From contig CAVVPD010000007.1 of NCBI GenBank assembly GCA_963750045.1, positions 558,001 to 622,000 of the forward strand: DNA of 64,000 nt, given 5' to 3'. This DNA is from DASUAS01 sp963750045. GTDB lineage: Bacteria > Actinomycetota > Acidimicrobiia > IMCC26256 > DASPTH01. The notes beneath the pieces are model-generated. The model did not search any database and had not been told where the DNA came from. It saw only the letters and a program-made list of their open reading frames with translations. Positions 8,548-15,934 of this stretch are shown here, piece after piece (the stretch's first letter is position 1; each line of letters begins with the position of its first letter). Position numbers and translations under genes: made by a program.

Positions 8548-9762
8548 ATGCAACGGGTGGCCATGCTGAGCGTGCACACCTCGCCGCTCGCGCAACCGGG
8601 CACCGGCGACGGCGGTGGCATGAACGTCTACGTGCGCGCGCTGGGTTCGGCGCTCGCGCGTGCCGGTGTCGCGGTCGACGTGCTGACGCGCACTGAGCAC
8701 CCTGAGCAGCCCCCGACGGTCGAAGTCGAGCCCGGGTTCCGCGTGGTGCACGTACCGGCCGGGCCGTGCGCGCCGGTACCGCTCCGCGAGCTCCCGGCCC
8801 TCGTCGGCGAATTCACCGACTCGGCGCGCCGGATCTCGGAGGAGTCGGGCACTCGCTACGACGTCCTGCACGCGAACTACTGGGTGTCGGGCGCGGTCGG
8901 CCATCGGCTGAAGCACGAGCTCGACCTGCCGCTCGTCACCACGTTCCACACGCTCGACCGCGTGAAGGCCGAGGTCGGCCTGGCCGACGGCGTGCCGCTG
9001 AGGCCCCGTGTCGAAGCCGAGGTCGTGCGGTGTGCCGACCTCGTCGTCGCGTCCACGTTCGAGGAGCAGGATCAGCTCGTCCGTCACTACGGTGCCGATC
9101 CCACGCGGGTGGAGATCATCACGCCAGGCGTCGACCACCGGGTCTTCTTCCCGAGCGACCGGGTCGCGGCACGCCGGCACGTGGGCCTGCCGCCTGGCCC
9201 GATGGTGCTGTTCGTCGGTCGTCTTCAGCCGCTGAAGGGCGCCGATCTCGCCGTTCGCGCGCTGGCCGAGCTCGCCGATCGACGCGCCACGCTGGTGATC
9301 GTGGGTGGGCCGAGTGGCCCCGACGGCGCGACCGAAGTCACCGCGTTGCACGCGCTCGTCGCCGAGCTCGGCCTCGAACACCGCGTCCGGTTCGTCGCGC
9401 CGCGCCCACACGATCACCTCGCCGACTTCTACCGCGCTGCCGACGTCTGCGTCGTACCGTCACGCACCGAGTCGTTCGGGCTCGTCGCGCTCGAAGCTGC
9501 GGCGTGCGGCACGCCGGTCGTCGCGGCGAACGTCGGCGGGCTGCGGTACCTCGTCGACCACGGCGTCACCGGGTACCTCGTCGACGAGCGCGAACCCCGC
9601 GCCTACTCCGTGCTCATCGACCGCGTCCTGTATGAAGACCCGGACCTGATGCGCGCGCAGGCCGTCGCGCGATCGGCGCGCTACCGCTGGAACATCGCCG
9701 CCGCGCGGCTTCGTCGTCACTACGGCGATCTGGCGGCACGCGCGCCGGTCCAGTGCAGCTAG
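8548..9762 (+). CDS. mshA: D-inositol-3-phosphate glycosyltransferase (mycothiol synthesis)
   Basis: First committed enzyme of mycothiol synthesis: it transfers GlcNAc from UDP-GlcNAc to inositol-3-phosphate. 404 residues, GT4 family with two Rossmann-like domains. The N-terminal SVHTSPLAQPGTGDGGGMNVY is the MshA acceptor/donor loop. The C-terminal GT-B motifs are FVGRLQPLKG near 228 and ESFGLVALEAAACGTPVVA near 310. A TAGCAT box lies 10 nt before the ATG. The YbjN-domain gene overlaps its 3' end, the same order as mshA and its neighbour in mycobacteria. Mycothiol marks the organism as an actinobacterium. Confidence 0.9.
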   Translation: MQRVAMLSVHTSPLAQPGTGDGGGMNVYVRALGSALARAGVAVDVLTRTEHPEQPPTVEVEPGFRVVHVPAGPCAPVPLRELPALVGEFTDSARRISEESGTRYDVLHANYWVSGAVGHRLKHELDLPLVTTFHTLDRVKAEVGLADGVPLRPRVEAEVVRCADLVVASTFEEQDQLVRHYGADPTRVEIITPGVDHRVFFPSDRVAARRHVGLPPGPMVLFVGRLQPLKGADLAVRALAELADRRATLVIVGGPSGPDGATEVTALHALVAELGLEHRVRFVAPRPHDHLADFYRAADVCVVPSRTESFGLVALEAAACGTPVVAANVGGLRYLVDHGVTGYLVDEREPRAYSVLIDRVLYEDPDLMRAQAVARSARYRWNIAAARLRRHYGDLAARAPVQCS

Positions 9763-10226
9763 ATCCCCCCTCCGTCGAGCGGGCCCACGAACTCGTCGCC
9801 GCGCATCTGGAGGGCCCGGTCGCGGCCGAGTCCTACGTCCAGGTGGTGGAATACGATCCCGAGCTCCGACGCTGGTACGTCCGCTTCACGTGCGACGGCC
9901 GCGACGCCACCACGATCTACTTCGACCTGCACCAGCGCACGCTGCGCTACGAGGTCTACTTCCTCCCGCTCCCGCCGCGGAACCATGGAGAGATCTACGA
10001 GTTCCTCCTCCGGCGCAACCACACGATGTACGGCGCCCGCTTCTCGCTCGGGCCCGACGGCGACGTCTACCTGGTCGGCCGGCTCGCCCTCGAGCACCTG
10101 TCGGCCGAGGAGCTGGACCGGATCATCGGCGTGCTCTACGAGCTGACCGAGCGGTGGTTCCAGCCCCTGGTGGAGCTCGCGTACGGCACGCGCTCCACGC
10201 CCACGGTTGCGGAGAACGACAAGTAG
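9753..10226 (+). CDS. YbjN-domain protein next to mshA
   Basis: 157-residue soluble protein with the YbjN / type III secretion chaperone-like alpha-beta fold. Visible features are an N-terminal helix, the strands YDPELRRWYVRFTCDGRDATTIYF, and the segment LLRRNHTMYGARFSLGPDGDVYLVGRL typical of the family. It starts at a GTG inside the last codons of mshA (10-nt overlap), implying co-translation. A YbjN-family gene follows mshA in mycobacteria too. The role is unknown; coupling to mshA suggests support of mycothiol metabolism or stress response, which is inference. Confidence 0.8.
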   Translation: MQLDPPSVERAHELVAAHLEGPVAAESYVQVVEYDPELRRWYVRFTCDGRDATTIYFDLHQRTLRYEVYFLPLPPRNHGEIYEFLLRRNHTMYGARFSLGPDGDVYLVGRLALEHLSAEELDRIIGVLYELTERWFQPLVELAYGTRSTPTVAENDK

Positions 10227-10392
10227 CGTTAGATTGTGTCAACCGGCCTCGACGGAGGTCGGCGGTGTGGGCCCGAGGTGCAGGAGGGGCCGTCCCGTTC
10301 GGGGAAGTGCGGGCCGGCACCGAGCGTTCCTCGGGCTCACCCATGTCGCCGACCGGGCGTGCGATTCCGCTGCGCGCGCAGGCGACCACGGT

Positions 10393-10398
10393 TAGCCT
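10393..10398 (+). promoter_or_regulatory. -10 box of proC (leaderless)
   Basis: TAGCCT, 6 nt before the proC ATG. This spacing places the transcription start at or within a base or two of the start codon. Confidence 0.55.
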
Positions 10399-10404
10399 GC
10401 CCGC

Positions 10405-11205
10405 ATGCACCTCGCACTCCTGGGCGGTGGTCGGATGGGCGAGGCCCTGGCCGCCGGACTGATCGACGGTGGCTGGGAGGCCACGACGATCGCGGTCGCG
10501 GAGCAGGATCCCGACCGGCGGCGACACCTGGAGGCCCGCCTCCCCGGTGTCCGGGTGGTGCCGAGCGCGTCCTGGGCGGCCGCCGACGCCGAGATCCTCG
10601 TCGTGGCCGTGAAGCCGGCCGATGCGACCGACGTGCTGCAGAGCTGCGTCTCGGTGCTCCCGGAGGGCGCGCTGGTGCTCTCGATCGCGGCCGGGGTCAC
10701 CATCGCGGCGCTGGAAGCCGTGGCGCCCGGGCGTCCGATCGTGCGGGCGATGCCCAACACCGGTGCGCTGGTCGGCAAGGGCGCGGCCGCCATCGCGCCC
10801 GGGAGCCTCGCGTCGGAGATGGACCTCGACACCGCGGAGCGGGTGCTCGGCAGCGTCGGCATCGTGGTGCGCGTCCAGGAAGCTCACCTGGACGCGGTGA
10901 CCGGCCTCTCGGGATCGGGCCCCGCGTACGTGTTCCTGGCGGCCGAAGCGCTGATCGAGGCCGGCGTGCTCGTCGGTCTCCCACGCGAGATGTCCGATCG
11001 TCTCGTCCGCCAGACCGTGCTCGGCGCCGCGACCCTGCTCACGGAGGGCGACGAGTCCCCTGAGGTGCTGCGCGCCGCGGTCACCTCGCCCGGAGGTACG
11101 ACGGCGGCCGGGCTCCACGTGCTCGAGGCCCACGGGTTCCGCGCCGCGCTGCTCGAAGCGGTCGCCGCCGCGACCCGTCGGTCGACCGAGTTGGGCCAGA
11201 CGTGA
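10405..11205 (+). CDS. proC: Pyrroline-5-carboxylate reductase
   Basis: Final step of proline synthesis: NAD(P)H-dependent reduction of 1-pyrroline-5-carboxylate. 266 residues, normal length. The Rossmann motif LLGGGRMGEALAAGL is at the N-terminus, VVAVKP near residue 70, VRAMPNTGALVGKGA near 112, and the signature GLSGSGPAYVFLAAEAL around 168-184 with the C-terminal SPGGTTAAGL motif. Translation probably starts without a leader, from the -10 box 6 nt upstream. No ribosome-binding site is seen. Confidence 0.95.
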   Translation: MHLALLGGGRMGEALAAGLIDGGWEATTIAVAEQDPDRRRHLEARLPGVRVVPSASWAAADAEILVVAVKPADATDVLQSCVSVLPEGALVLSIAAGVTIAALEAVAPGRPIVRAMPNTGALVGKGAAAIAPGSLASEMDLDTAERVLGSVGIVVRVQEAHLDAVTGLSGSGPAYVFLAAEALIEAGVLVGLPREMSDRLVRQTVLGAATLLTEGDESPEVLRAAVTSPGGTTAAGLHVLEAHGFRAALLEAVAAATRRSTELGQT

Positions 11206-11218
11206 CCCGACCGCCCGC

Positions 11219-12082
11219 ATGAGTCGCCGGCCGAAGTCCCGGCTCCCGCCGAAGCTCCGCGACCCCGCGGCAGAACGTCCTCCGAAGGAGGACAAGGGTC
11301 CGAGTCTGCGCGACCTGCTCAAGCGCGAACACGTGTGCGGCCGCAGCGCGCGCTTCGGCCGCGACGAGATCGTGGGCCTCATGCGTCGGGTCGCGCACGG
11401 CGCGCCGATTGCCCGGCTCGGTCTTCCGGCGTTCGACGGCCTCACGCTCGCCCACGTCGAAGCCGCGGTCACCACCGTCTACGGCTGGGAGGGCGACGGT
11501 CCCCGGGCCCGGATCGCGCCGGCGCGTACCGTCGACGGCTTCACGTCGGCGTGTGACCGCATCCTCGAAGTGGCCCGCGGCGGTGGTCGCGTCGCGTTCG
11601 CCACCAGTCGGCCCGCGTCGTTGTTCCCCCTCTACCGGCGCTTCGTCGCGCGCGTCGAAGCGGCCGGCGGTGAGGTGCTCTCCAGCGACCAGTCGGGCAC
11701 GTTCGGACCGGGCGGTCGTCGACTCCGCTGGATCGACAAGATCGCGATGCTCACCGACGACGAGAGCCTGCTCGGCGACGACTCCATCGACGCGGCCAAC
11801 GAGCTGCTCTTCGCCCTCCCCCGACCGGACCTCGTGGTCGGCGACCGGGCCTACGCGGGGGTCGCGGTCGGCAGCGGCGTGGAGGTGGTCGCCTTCGCCG
11901 ATCTCGACGCGGTGGCCCTGGCCGTGGCCGCCTGGCAGGGTCGGGCCATCCGGATCGTGCCCCTCGACGAGCGGCGACCACCCGGGGCCTACGCCCCGCT
12001 CCTCGACCGGTTGGAGTCGATCGCGTGCACGACCGACGGGTCGTGGACGGCCTCGGAACCCTGGTCCTGGGCGGGCTCGTAA
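11219..12082 (+). CDS. Conserved hypothetical protein downstream of proC
   Basis: 287-residue soluble protein I do not recognise with confidence. It begins with a basic Arg/Lys/Pro-rich stretch (1-30), then a mixed alpha/beta body: RVAFATSRPASLFPLYRRF (about 125-143), the glycine-rich GTFGPGGRRLRWID and DKIAMLTDDESLLGDDS segments, and LVVGDRAYAGVAVGSGVEVVAFADLDAVALA near the C-terminus. The pattern of Asp-rich loops after strands would suit a phosphatase-like or sugar-phosphate enzyme, but no catalytic motif is certain. It lies 13 bp after proC on the same strand and is probably co-transcribed. Confidence 0.6.
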   Translation: MSRRPKSRLPPKLRDPAAERPPKEDKGPSLRDLLKREHVCGRSARFGRDEIVGLMRRVAHGAPIARLGLPAFDGLTLAHVEAAVTTVYGWEGDGPRARIAPARTVDGFTSACDRILEVARGGGRVAFATSRPASLFPLYRRFVARVEAAGGEVLSSDQSGTFGPGGRRLRWIDKIAMLTDDESLLGDDSIDAANELLFALPRPDLVVGDRAYAGVAVGSGVEVVAFADLDAVALAVAAWQGRAIRIVPLDERRPPGAYAPLLDRLESIACTTDGSWTASEPWSWAGS

Positions 12083-12160
12083 CCCGTCTTTTGCAACATG
12101 CGCCGCAGAGGCCTACGCTCCCCTCCGCGGAGAAGCGGGGGAAACGGAAGGGGTGAGCCA

Positions 12161-12355
12161 GTGGCGCAATCATTCGCCACGGCGCGATTCCTGACAGTTC
12201 AGGAAGTCGCCGATCTCATGCGCGTGTCGACCATGACGGTCTATCGCATCATCAAGTCGGGCGAACTGCCCGCCGTGCGCGTCGGGCGGTCATTTCGCGT
12301 CCGCGACGTCGACGTCGACAGCTACCTGGGATCCCGCTACACGCAGGCCGGCTGA
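12161..12355 (+). CDS. Small excisionase-type helix-turn-helix protein
   Basis: 64-residue MerR/excisionase-family DNA-binding protein. The motif FLTVQEVADLMRVSTMTVYR followed by IIKSGELPAVRVGRSFRVRDVDVDSYL is the complete winged helix-turn-helix. The GTG at 12161 is chosen because GGAAGGGG lies 7 nt before it; a longer in-frame extension upstream has no conserved residues. Proteins of this small type lie close to proC in mycobacteria and other actinobacteria, so it is a chromosomal regulator rather than a phage excisionase. Its targets are not known from this sequence. Confidence 0.85.
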   Translation: MAQSFATARFLTVQEVADLMRVSTMTVYRIIKSGELPAVRVGRSFRVRDVDVDSYLGSRYTQAG

Positions 12356-12356
12356 G

Positions 12357-12377
12357 GGCGCCGCGGCGCGCGGCGCC
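12357..12377 (+). terminator. GC-rich hairpin after the HTH gene
   Basis: Stem GGCGCCG/CGGCGCC with a 7-nt loop, 2 nt after the stop codon. No T-run follows. Confidence 0.35.
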
Positions 12378-12438
12378 GGGAGTTGACGCTTCGCCGTACC
12401 CGAGGGCGGAACGACGAAGCGGAACCGATCAGACCAAT

Positions 12439-12444
12439 TAGTGT
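12439..12444 (+). promoter_or_regulatory. -10 box of the SAM hydrolase gene (leaderless)
   Basis: TAGTGT, 6 nt before the GTG start at 12451, with no ribosome-binding site between. Confidence 0.5.
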
Positions 12445-12450
12445 CACTGC

Positions 12451-13320
12451 GTGCTCATCGCGTTCGCTTCCGACTACGGCCTCACCGACGAATTCGTCGG
12501 GGTGTGCAAGGCGGTCATGCTCGGGCTCGCGCCCGATGTCCGGGTCCTCGACCTCGGTCACGACATCCCCGCGCACGACGTGCGCGCCGGCGCGCTGCTC
12601 CTGGTGCGCGCGGTGCAGTACCTCCCCGACGACTGCATCGTGGTCGCCGTCGTCGACCCCGGCGTGGGCACCAGCCGGCGACTGGTGGGTGTCGAGGTGG
12701 CGGGCGGGGTGCTGCTCGGGCCCGACAACGGCCTGCTCGCGCCGGCGGTGGCGATGGCCGGAGGCGCCCGGTCGGTGGTGGCGCTCGACAACCCCGACTA
12801 CCAGCTCCCCGCGCCCGGTCCCACCTTCGCCGGCCGCGACGTGCTCGCCCCCGCCGCGGGCCACCTCGCCTCGGGGGTGGCCCTGGCGGAGCTCGGCAGC
12901 CCGGTCGATCCGGCCGGGCTCGTGCCCGGGCTCGTCTCGCTTCCCGAGGTACGCCCCGACGGCTCGATCGCCGGCGAGGTGTGGTGGGTCGACCGCTTCG
13001 GCAACTGCCAGCTCAACATCGACCCCGGGGAGCTCGGCGCCGGCGGTGCCCGGCCCGGCGGCCGGGTCGAGGTCCACCTCACCGGCCAGATCCGTGCGGC
13101 CCGCTGGGTGCACACCTTCGCCGACGCCAAAGCCTCGGAGCTGGTGCTCCTCGTCGACTCCTACGGCCTGCTCGCGCTCGCCCTCGACCGTGAGCCGGCG
13201 GCGGCCGTCCTCGGCGTCAAGGCCGGGAGCGCCGTGACCCTCGTCCCGGCCGGGGTGGAGTCGTCGTCACCCGACGGCACCGGGACCCGCGTGGAGCTGA
13301 CCGGCAAGGGCGACCGATGA
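12451..13320 (+). CDS. S-adenosylmethionine hydrolase (SAM hydroxide adenosyltransferase, DUF62)
   Basis: Predicted to hydrolyse S-adenosylmethionine to adenosine and methionine, the activity of DUF62 proteins related to fluorinases and chlorinases. 289 residues. The N-terminal FASDYGLTDEFVGVCKAVM carries the catalytic Asp region. VDPGVGTSRR is at about 69-78, LLGPDNGLLAPA about 88-99, and FAGRDVLAPAAGHLA about 130-144. VDRFGNCQLNI near 182 supplies the Asn of the adenosine site. The GTG at 12451 gives the conserved N-terminus. The stop overlaps the start of a 30-codon membrane peptide gene as ATGA. Confidence 0.9.
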   Translation: MLIAFASDYGLTDEFVGVCKAVMLGLAPDVRVLDLGHDIPAHDVRAGALLLVRAVQYLPDDCIVVAVVDPGVGTSRRLVGVEVAGGVLLGPDNGLLAPAVAMAGGARSVVALDNPDYQLPAPGPTFAGRDVLAPAAGHLASGVALAELGSPVDPAGLVPGLVSLPEVRPDGSIAGEVWWVDRFGNCQLNIDPGELGAGGARPGGRVEVHLTGQIRAARWVHTFADAKASELVLLVDSYGLLALALDREPAAAVLGVKAGSAVTLVPAGVESSSPDGTGTRVELTGKGDR

Positions 13321-13409
13321 GACGCGGCACGACGATCATGATCGTCGTCCTGCTGGCGCTCATCCTCGGCGCCGCCCTGGCCCAGTTCGTCCTGCAACTG
13401 GGGCCCTGA
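13317..13409 (+). CDS. 30-residue single-span membrane peptide
   Basis: A very small open frame, MRRGTTIMIVVLLALILGAA followed by LAQFVLQLGP. After a three-residue basic start it is one continuous hydrophobic helix long enough to cross the membrane (about 6-26). Its ATG overlaps the stop of the SAM hydrolase gene (ATGA), so it can be translated by coupling. The codon third positions are GC-rich like the neighbours, which supports real coding. The function is unknown; it could be a membrane partner or an accessory peptide of unrelated role. Confidence 0.6.
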   Translation: MRRGTTIMIVVLLALILGAALAQFVLQLGP

Positions 13410-13746
13410 CCCCTCGGTCGCTCGTTGCGCTCGTCTCCGGGCACCGCCGTGCGTCGGACCTGCAGACCCGACGTGATGCGGCTGCGGAGCGACCGGAGGG
13501 AGAGAGCAGCTCGCCAGCGAGTGAACGCCTGCGAGGCGGGTATCCCGCCTCGCAGCGAACGAGCGAATGATTTGGCACCGGCCCACGAGCGCAGGTGGGC
13601 TTGGGGCGGGCTGGGAGGCTTCGTGGACATCGGCAAGCCGATCTCCACGCCACCCACGCTCGTGAACCGGAGCCGTCGAGCTTCCCCCGGGGGACGCTCG
13701 TGCAACCAGGATCGACGGAGCCCCGCGAAAGCTTGAGCCAAAACCG
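13410..13746. other. Non-coding stretch with a strong hairpin
   Basis: No convincing gene in about 337 bp between the small membrane peptide and the convergent membrane protein gene. It contains a perfect 12-bp hairpin (separate entry) and several CGCTCGTT/AACGAGCG-type inverted words. Weak frames on both strands have no recognisable protein features. Confidence 0.5.
13529..13555. terminator. Perfect 12-bp stem hairpin
   Basis: CTGCGAGGCGGG, loop TAT, CCCGCCTCGCAG. It lies between two convergent transcription units and could act as a bidirectional terminator without a T-run. Confidence 0.45.
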
Positions 13747-14475
13747 CTACTCTCCGTGAGATTTTACCACCCGGAGTGAATCGGCGTCTGGTTTGTGCGG
13801 GGGCCGCGCCCGGCCGCTCGCCAGCACGAAGCCGGCGTAGACGATCGTGATCCCGATGGCCAGGCTCAGCGCGAACGCCTCGTCGTGGCCGATGGCACCC
13901 TGCACCAGCCCACCGCTCGAGAGCACCAGGGTGCCCAGCGCGATCAGGGCGTTCGCGCCCGCGAGGCGACCATGGTCGGGGATGCTCGGGTCACGCGCGA
14001 ATCGGATCGCCGACACCACCGCACCGGCGATGATCACGGTCGCAGCGACGCCGCTCCCCGTGGCGGCCAGGATGCGAGGCAGGGCGCCGAACACGTCCTT
14101 GCCCACCGGGATCGCCGTGCCGTGGACGGTCTGCATCGGCGCGCTCAGCAGCACGCCCGCGGCGAAGCCCGTGAACAGGACCAGACCCCAGAGCACCCGC
14201 CCGGCGGTCCGCGCCGTCGCCAGGAGGTAGACGGTCCCCATCGCCAACCAGGGCACGTTCACCACCGCACCGAGCAGGTAGAAGGCGCGGAAGGTGCCGT
14301 TGTCCCAACCGGTCGACGCGCCGGTAGCCAGCGCCGCCGAGGCCAGCGCGAACATCGCCAGGGCGATCGCCCACGCCCGGTGCTGGGGCTGACGACCGGC
14401 GGTGAAGCGCACCAACATCGACTGCGCGAACAGCGAGGAGACGACCACCGCCGCGAACGCCAGACCGACCACCAT
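13747..14475 (-). CDS. Seven-helix hypothetical membrane protein
   Basis: About 242 residues if started at the ATG at 14475. A TTG further upstream (14520) lies inside the Rex-like operator and is disfavoured. Around seven hydrophobic segments alternate with short loops, e.g. GLAFAAVVVSSLFA, AIALAMFALASAALA, LWGLVLFTGFAAGVLLSA, and a last helix LSLAIGITIVYAGFVLA. The tail is basic and Pro-rich. I do not recognise a family. It is divergent from rex and shares the intergenic space with the operator, so it may be redox-regulated. Confidence 0.6.
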   Translation of the reverse strand: MVVGLAFAAVVVSSLFAQSMLVRFTAGRQPQHRAWAIALAMFALASAALATGASTGWDNGTFRAFYLLGAVVNVPWLAMGTVYLLATARTAGRVLWGLVLFTGFAAGVLLSAPMQTVHGTAIPVGKDVFGALPRILAATGSGVAATVIIAGAVVSAIRFARDPSIPDHGRLAGANALIALGTLVLSSGGLVQGAIGHDEAFALSLAIGITIVYAGFVLASGRARPPHKPDADSLRVVKSHGE

Positions 14476-14502
14476 CGCCGTCGAGCGTATGACACCGAGA
14501 CT

Positions 14503-14520
14503 TTGAGAAAACGTGCACAA
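14503..14520. promoter_or_regulatory. Rex-type operator (ROP) upstream of rex
   Basis: TTGAGAAAACGTGCACAA matches 14 of 18 positions of the Rex consensus TTGTGAACGCGTTCACAA, including both outer half-sites. It lies 72 bp before rex and 28 bp before the divergent membrane protein gene. This suits autoregulation by the NADH-sensing repressor. Confidence 0.6.
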
Positions 14521-14591
14521 AGTCGGTAGATTGGTCGGTCCAGGGCCTGCCCGTACGGGCAGCCGAGGCCCACGCCGCTCAGGAGGACCCG

Positions 14592-15284
14592 ATTCCCGAC
14601 GCGCGCCGCATCCCCGAGGCGACGGTCGTCCGCCTCCCGCTCTACTACCGGGCGTTGCTCGAGACCGCCGATCAGGAGATCGGAACGGTCTCGTCGGAGC
14701 GGCTGGCCGAGCTGGCGGGGGTCAACGCGGCCAAGGTGCGCAAGGACCTGTCGTACCTGGGCTCCTACGGCACCCGGGGCGTCGGCTACGACGTCGAGCA
14801 CCTGCTCCACGAGATCTCACGGGAGCTGGGACTCACCCACGACTGGCCCGTCGCGATCGTGGGGGTGGGGAACCTGGGCCACGCGCTTGCCAACTACCGG
14901 GGATTCGGAGCCCGCGGCTACCGGATCGTGGCCGTGGTCGACGCCGCGCCCGAGAAGGTGGGGCGGTCGGTCGGTGACCTGACCATCGAGTCGCTCGACG
15001 ACCTCCCGGCCATCGCCCGGGCGCGAGGCGTCGCCATCGGTATCATCGCCACCCCCGCTCACGCGGCCCAGGAGGTCGCCGACCGCCTGGTCGACGCCGG
15101 AGTCACCTCCATCCTCAACTTCGCGCCGACGGTCGTGACCGCGCCCGCCGGCGTGTCGCTGCGCAAGGTGGACCTCGCCATCGAGCTGCAGATCTTGTCC
15201 TTCTACCAGCAGCGCCGCGAGGCCGCACCGGTTCCCGCCGGCGAAGGGCGCAACGGCGACGCGGCGGCCCCGGTGACCCGATGA
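14592..15284 (+). CDS. rex: Redox-sensing transcriptional repressor Rex (probable ATT start)
   Basis: NAD(H)-responsive repressor that controls respiratory and fermentation genes. About 230 residues. The N-terminal winged helix begins with IPEATVVRLPLYYRALLE and includes AGVNAAKVRKDLSYLGSYGTRG; the NAD-binding Rossmann motif VGVGNLGHALANY is at about 90-102; the C-terminal swap helix is VDLAIELQILSFYQQ. The conserved IPEATV segment shows the protein starts upstream of the first ordinary start codon (TTG at 14655). The only well placed candidate is ATT at 14592, 5 nt after a perfect AGGAGG (14581-14586). The cluster behind it mirrors the rex-hem arrangement of Streptomyces. Confidence 0.9.
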   Translation: MPDARRIPEATVVRLPLYYRALLETADQEIGTVSSERLAELAGVNAAKVRKDLSYLGSYGTRGVGYDVEHLLHEISRELGLTHDWPVAIVGVGNLGHALANYRGFGARGYRIVAVVDAAPEKVGRSVGDLTIESLDDLPAIARARGVAIGIIATPAHAAQEVADRLVDAGVTSILNFAPTVVTAPAGVSLRKVDLAIELQILSFYQQRREAAPVPAGEGRNGDAAAPVTR

Positions 15285-15934
15285 GCGGCCCCACGGAGGG
15301 GCGCCCCGCGATCTCCGGCTCTCCTGTCAACCTCGTCGTCCGCGGCCGTCGCTGCGTCGTGGTGGGAGCCGGGCGCATCGCCGCCCGCAAGATCGAACCG
15401 CTGCTCGACGCCGGCGCCGACGTCCACGTCGTGGCGCCCGAGATCGGGACCGAGATCCGGGCCTGGGCCGACGCCGGGCGCCTCACGGTGTCGGAGCGCG
15501 GATTCGAGCCCGCCGACCTCGACGACGCCTGGCTGGCCACCACCGCCACCGGGACGCCGGCCGTCGACCATGCCGTCTTCGTGGCCGGCGAGGCCCGGCG
15601 GGTGTGGGTGAACTCGGCCGACGACCCCGCCAACTGCTCGTTCACCCTCACCTCCGTCGTGCGGCGGGGCGATCTGGTGGTGACCGTGGGCACCGGGGGC
15701 CGCAGCCCCGCCCTCGCCACGTGGCTGCGGCGGCGCTTCACGCACGAGTTGGGTCCGGAGTACGCGACACTGTTGGACGTGCTGTCGGAGGCGAGGGAAG
15801 AACTGCGCGCGTCGGGGCGTTCGAGCGAAGACCCCGATTGGCAGTCGGCGCTCGATTCCGGCATGCTCGACCTGATCCGCGCCGGGCGCGTGGACGAAGC
15901 CAAGGAGATCCTCCGGGCATGTCTCTGGTCGTAG
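15281..15934 (+). CDS. Precorrin-2 dehydrogenase / sirohaem synthase N-domain protein
   Basis: NAD-dependent oxidation of precorrin-2 toward sirohaem (CysG N-terminal or Met8-like family); 217 residues. The Rossmann fold opens with RCVVVGAGRIAARKIEPLLDAGADVHVVAP. WLATTATGTPAVDHAVF and VNSADDPANCSFTLTSVVRRGDLVVTVGTGGRSPALA are the family blocks, and a helical C-terminal domain follows. The ATG overlaps the rex stop (ATGA). With the CobA-HemD fusion downstream it gives the two activities that turn uroporphyrinogen III into the sirohaem precursor. Confidence 0.88.
   Translation: MSGPTEGRPAISGSPVNLVVRGRRCVVVGAGRIAARKIEPLLDAGADVHVVAPEIGTEIRAWADAGRLTVSERGFEPADLDDAWLATTATGTPAVDHAVFVAGEARRVWVNSADDPANCSFTLTSVVRRGDLVVTVGTGGRSPALATWLRRRFTHELGPEYATLLDVLSEAREELRASGRSSEDPDWQSALDSGMLDLIRAGRVDEAKEILRACLWS

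Noticed and set aside
13410..13746. Possible CRISPR-like repeats
   Set aside because: The inverted words are irregular in spacing and sequence, and no array or cas gene is present anywhere in the window.
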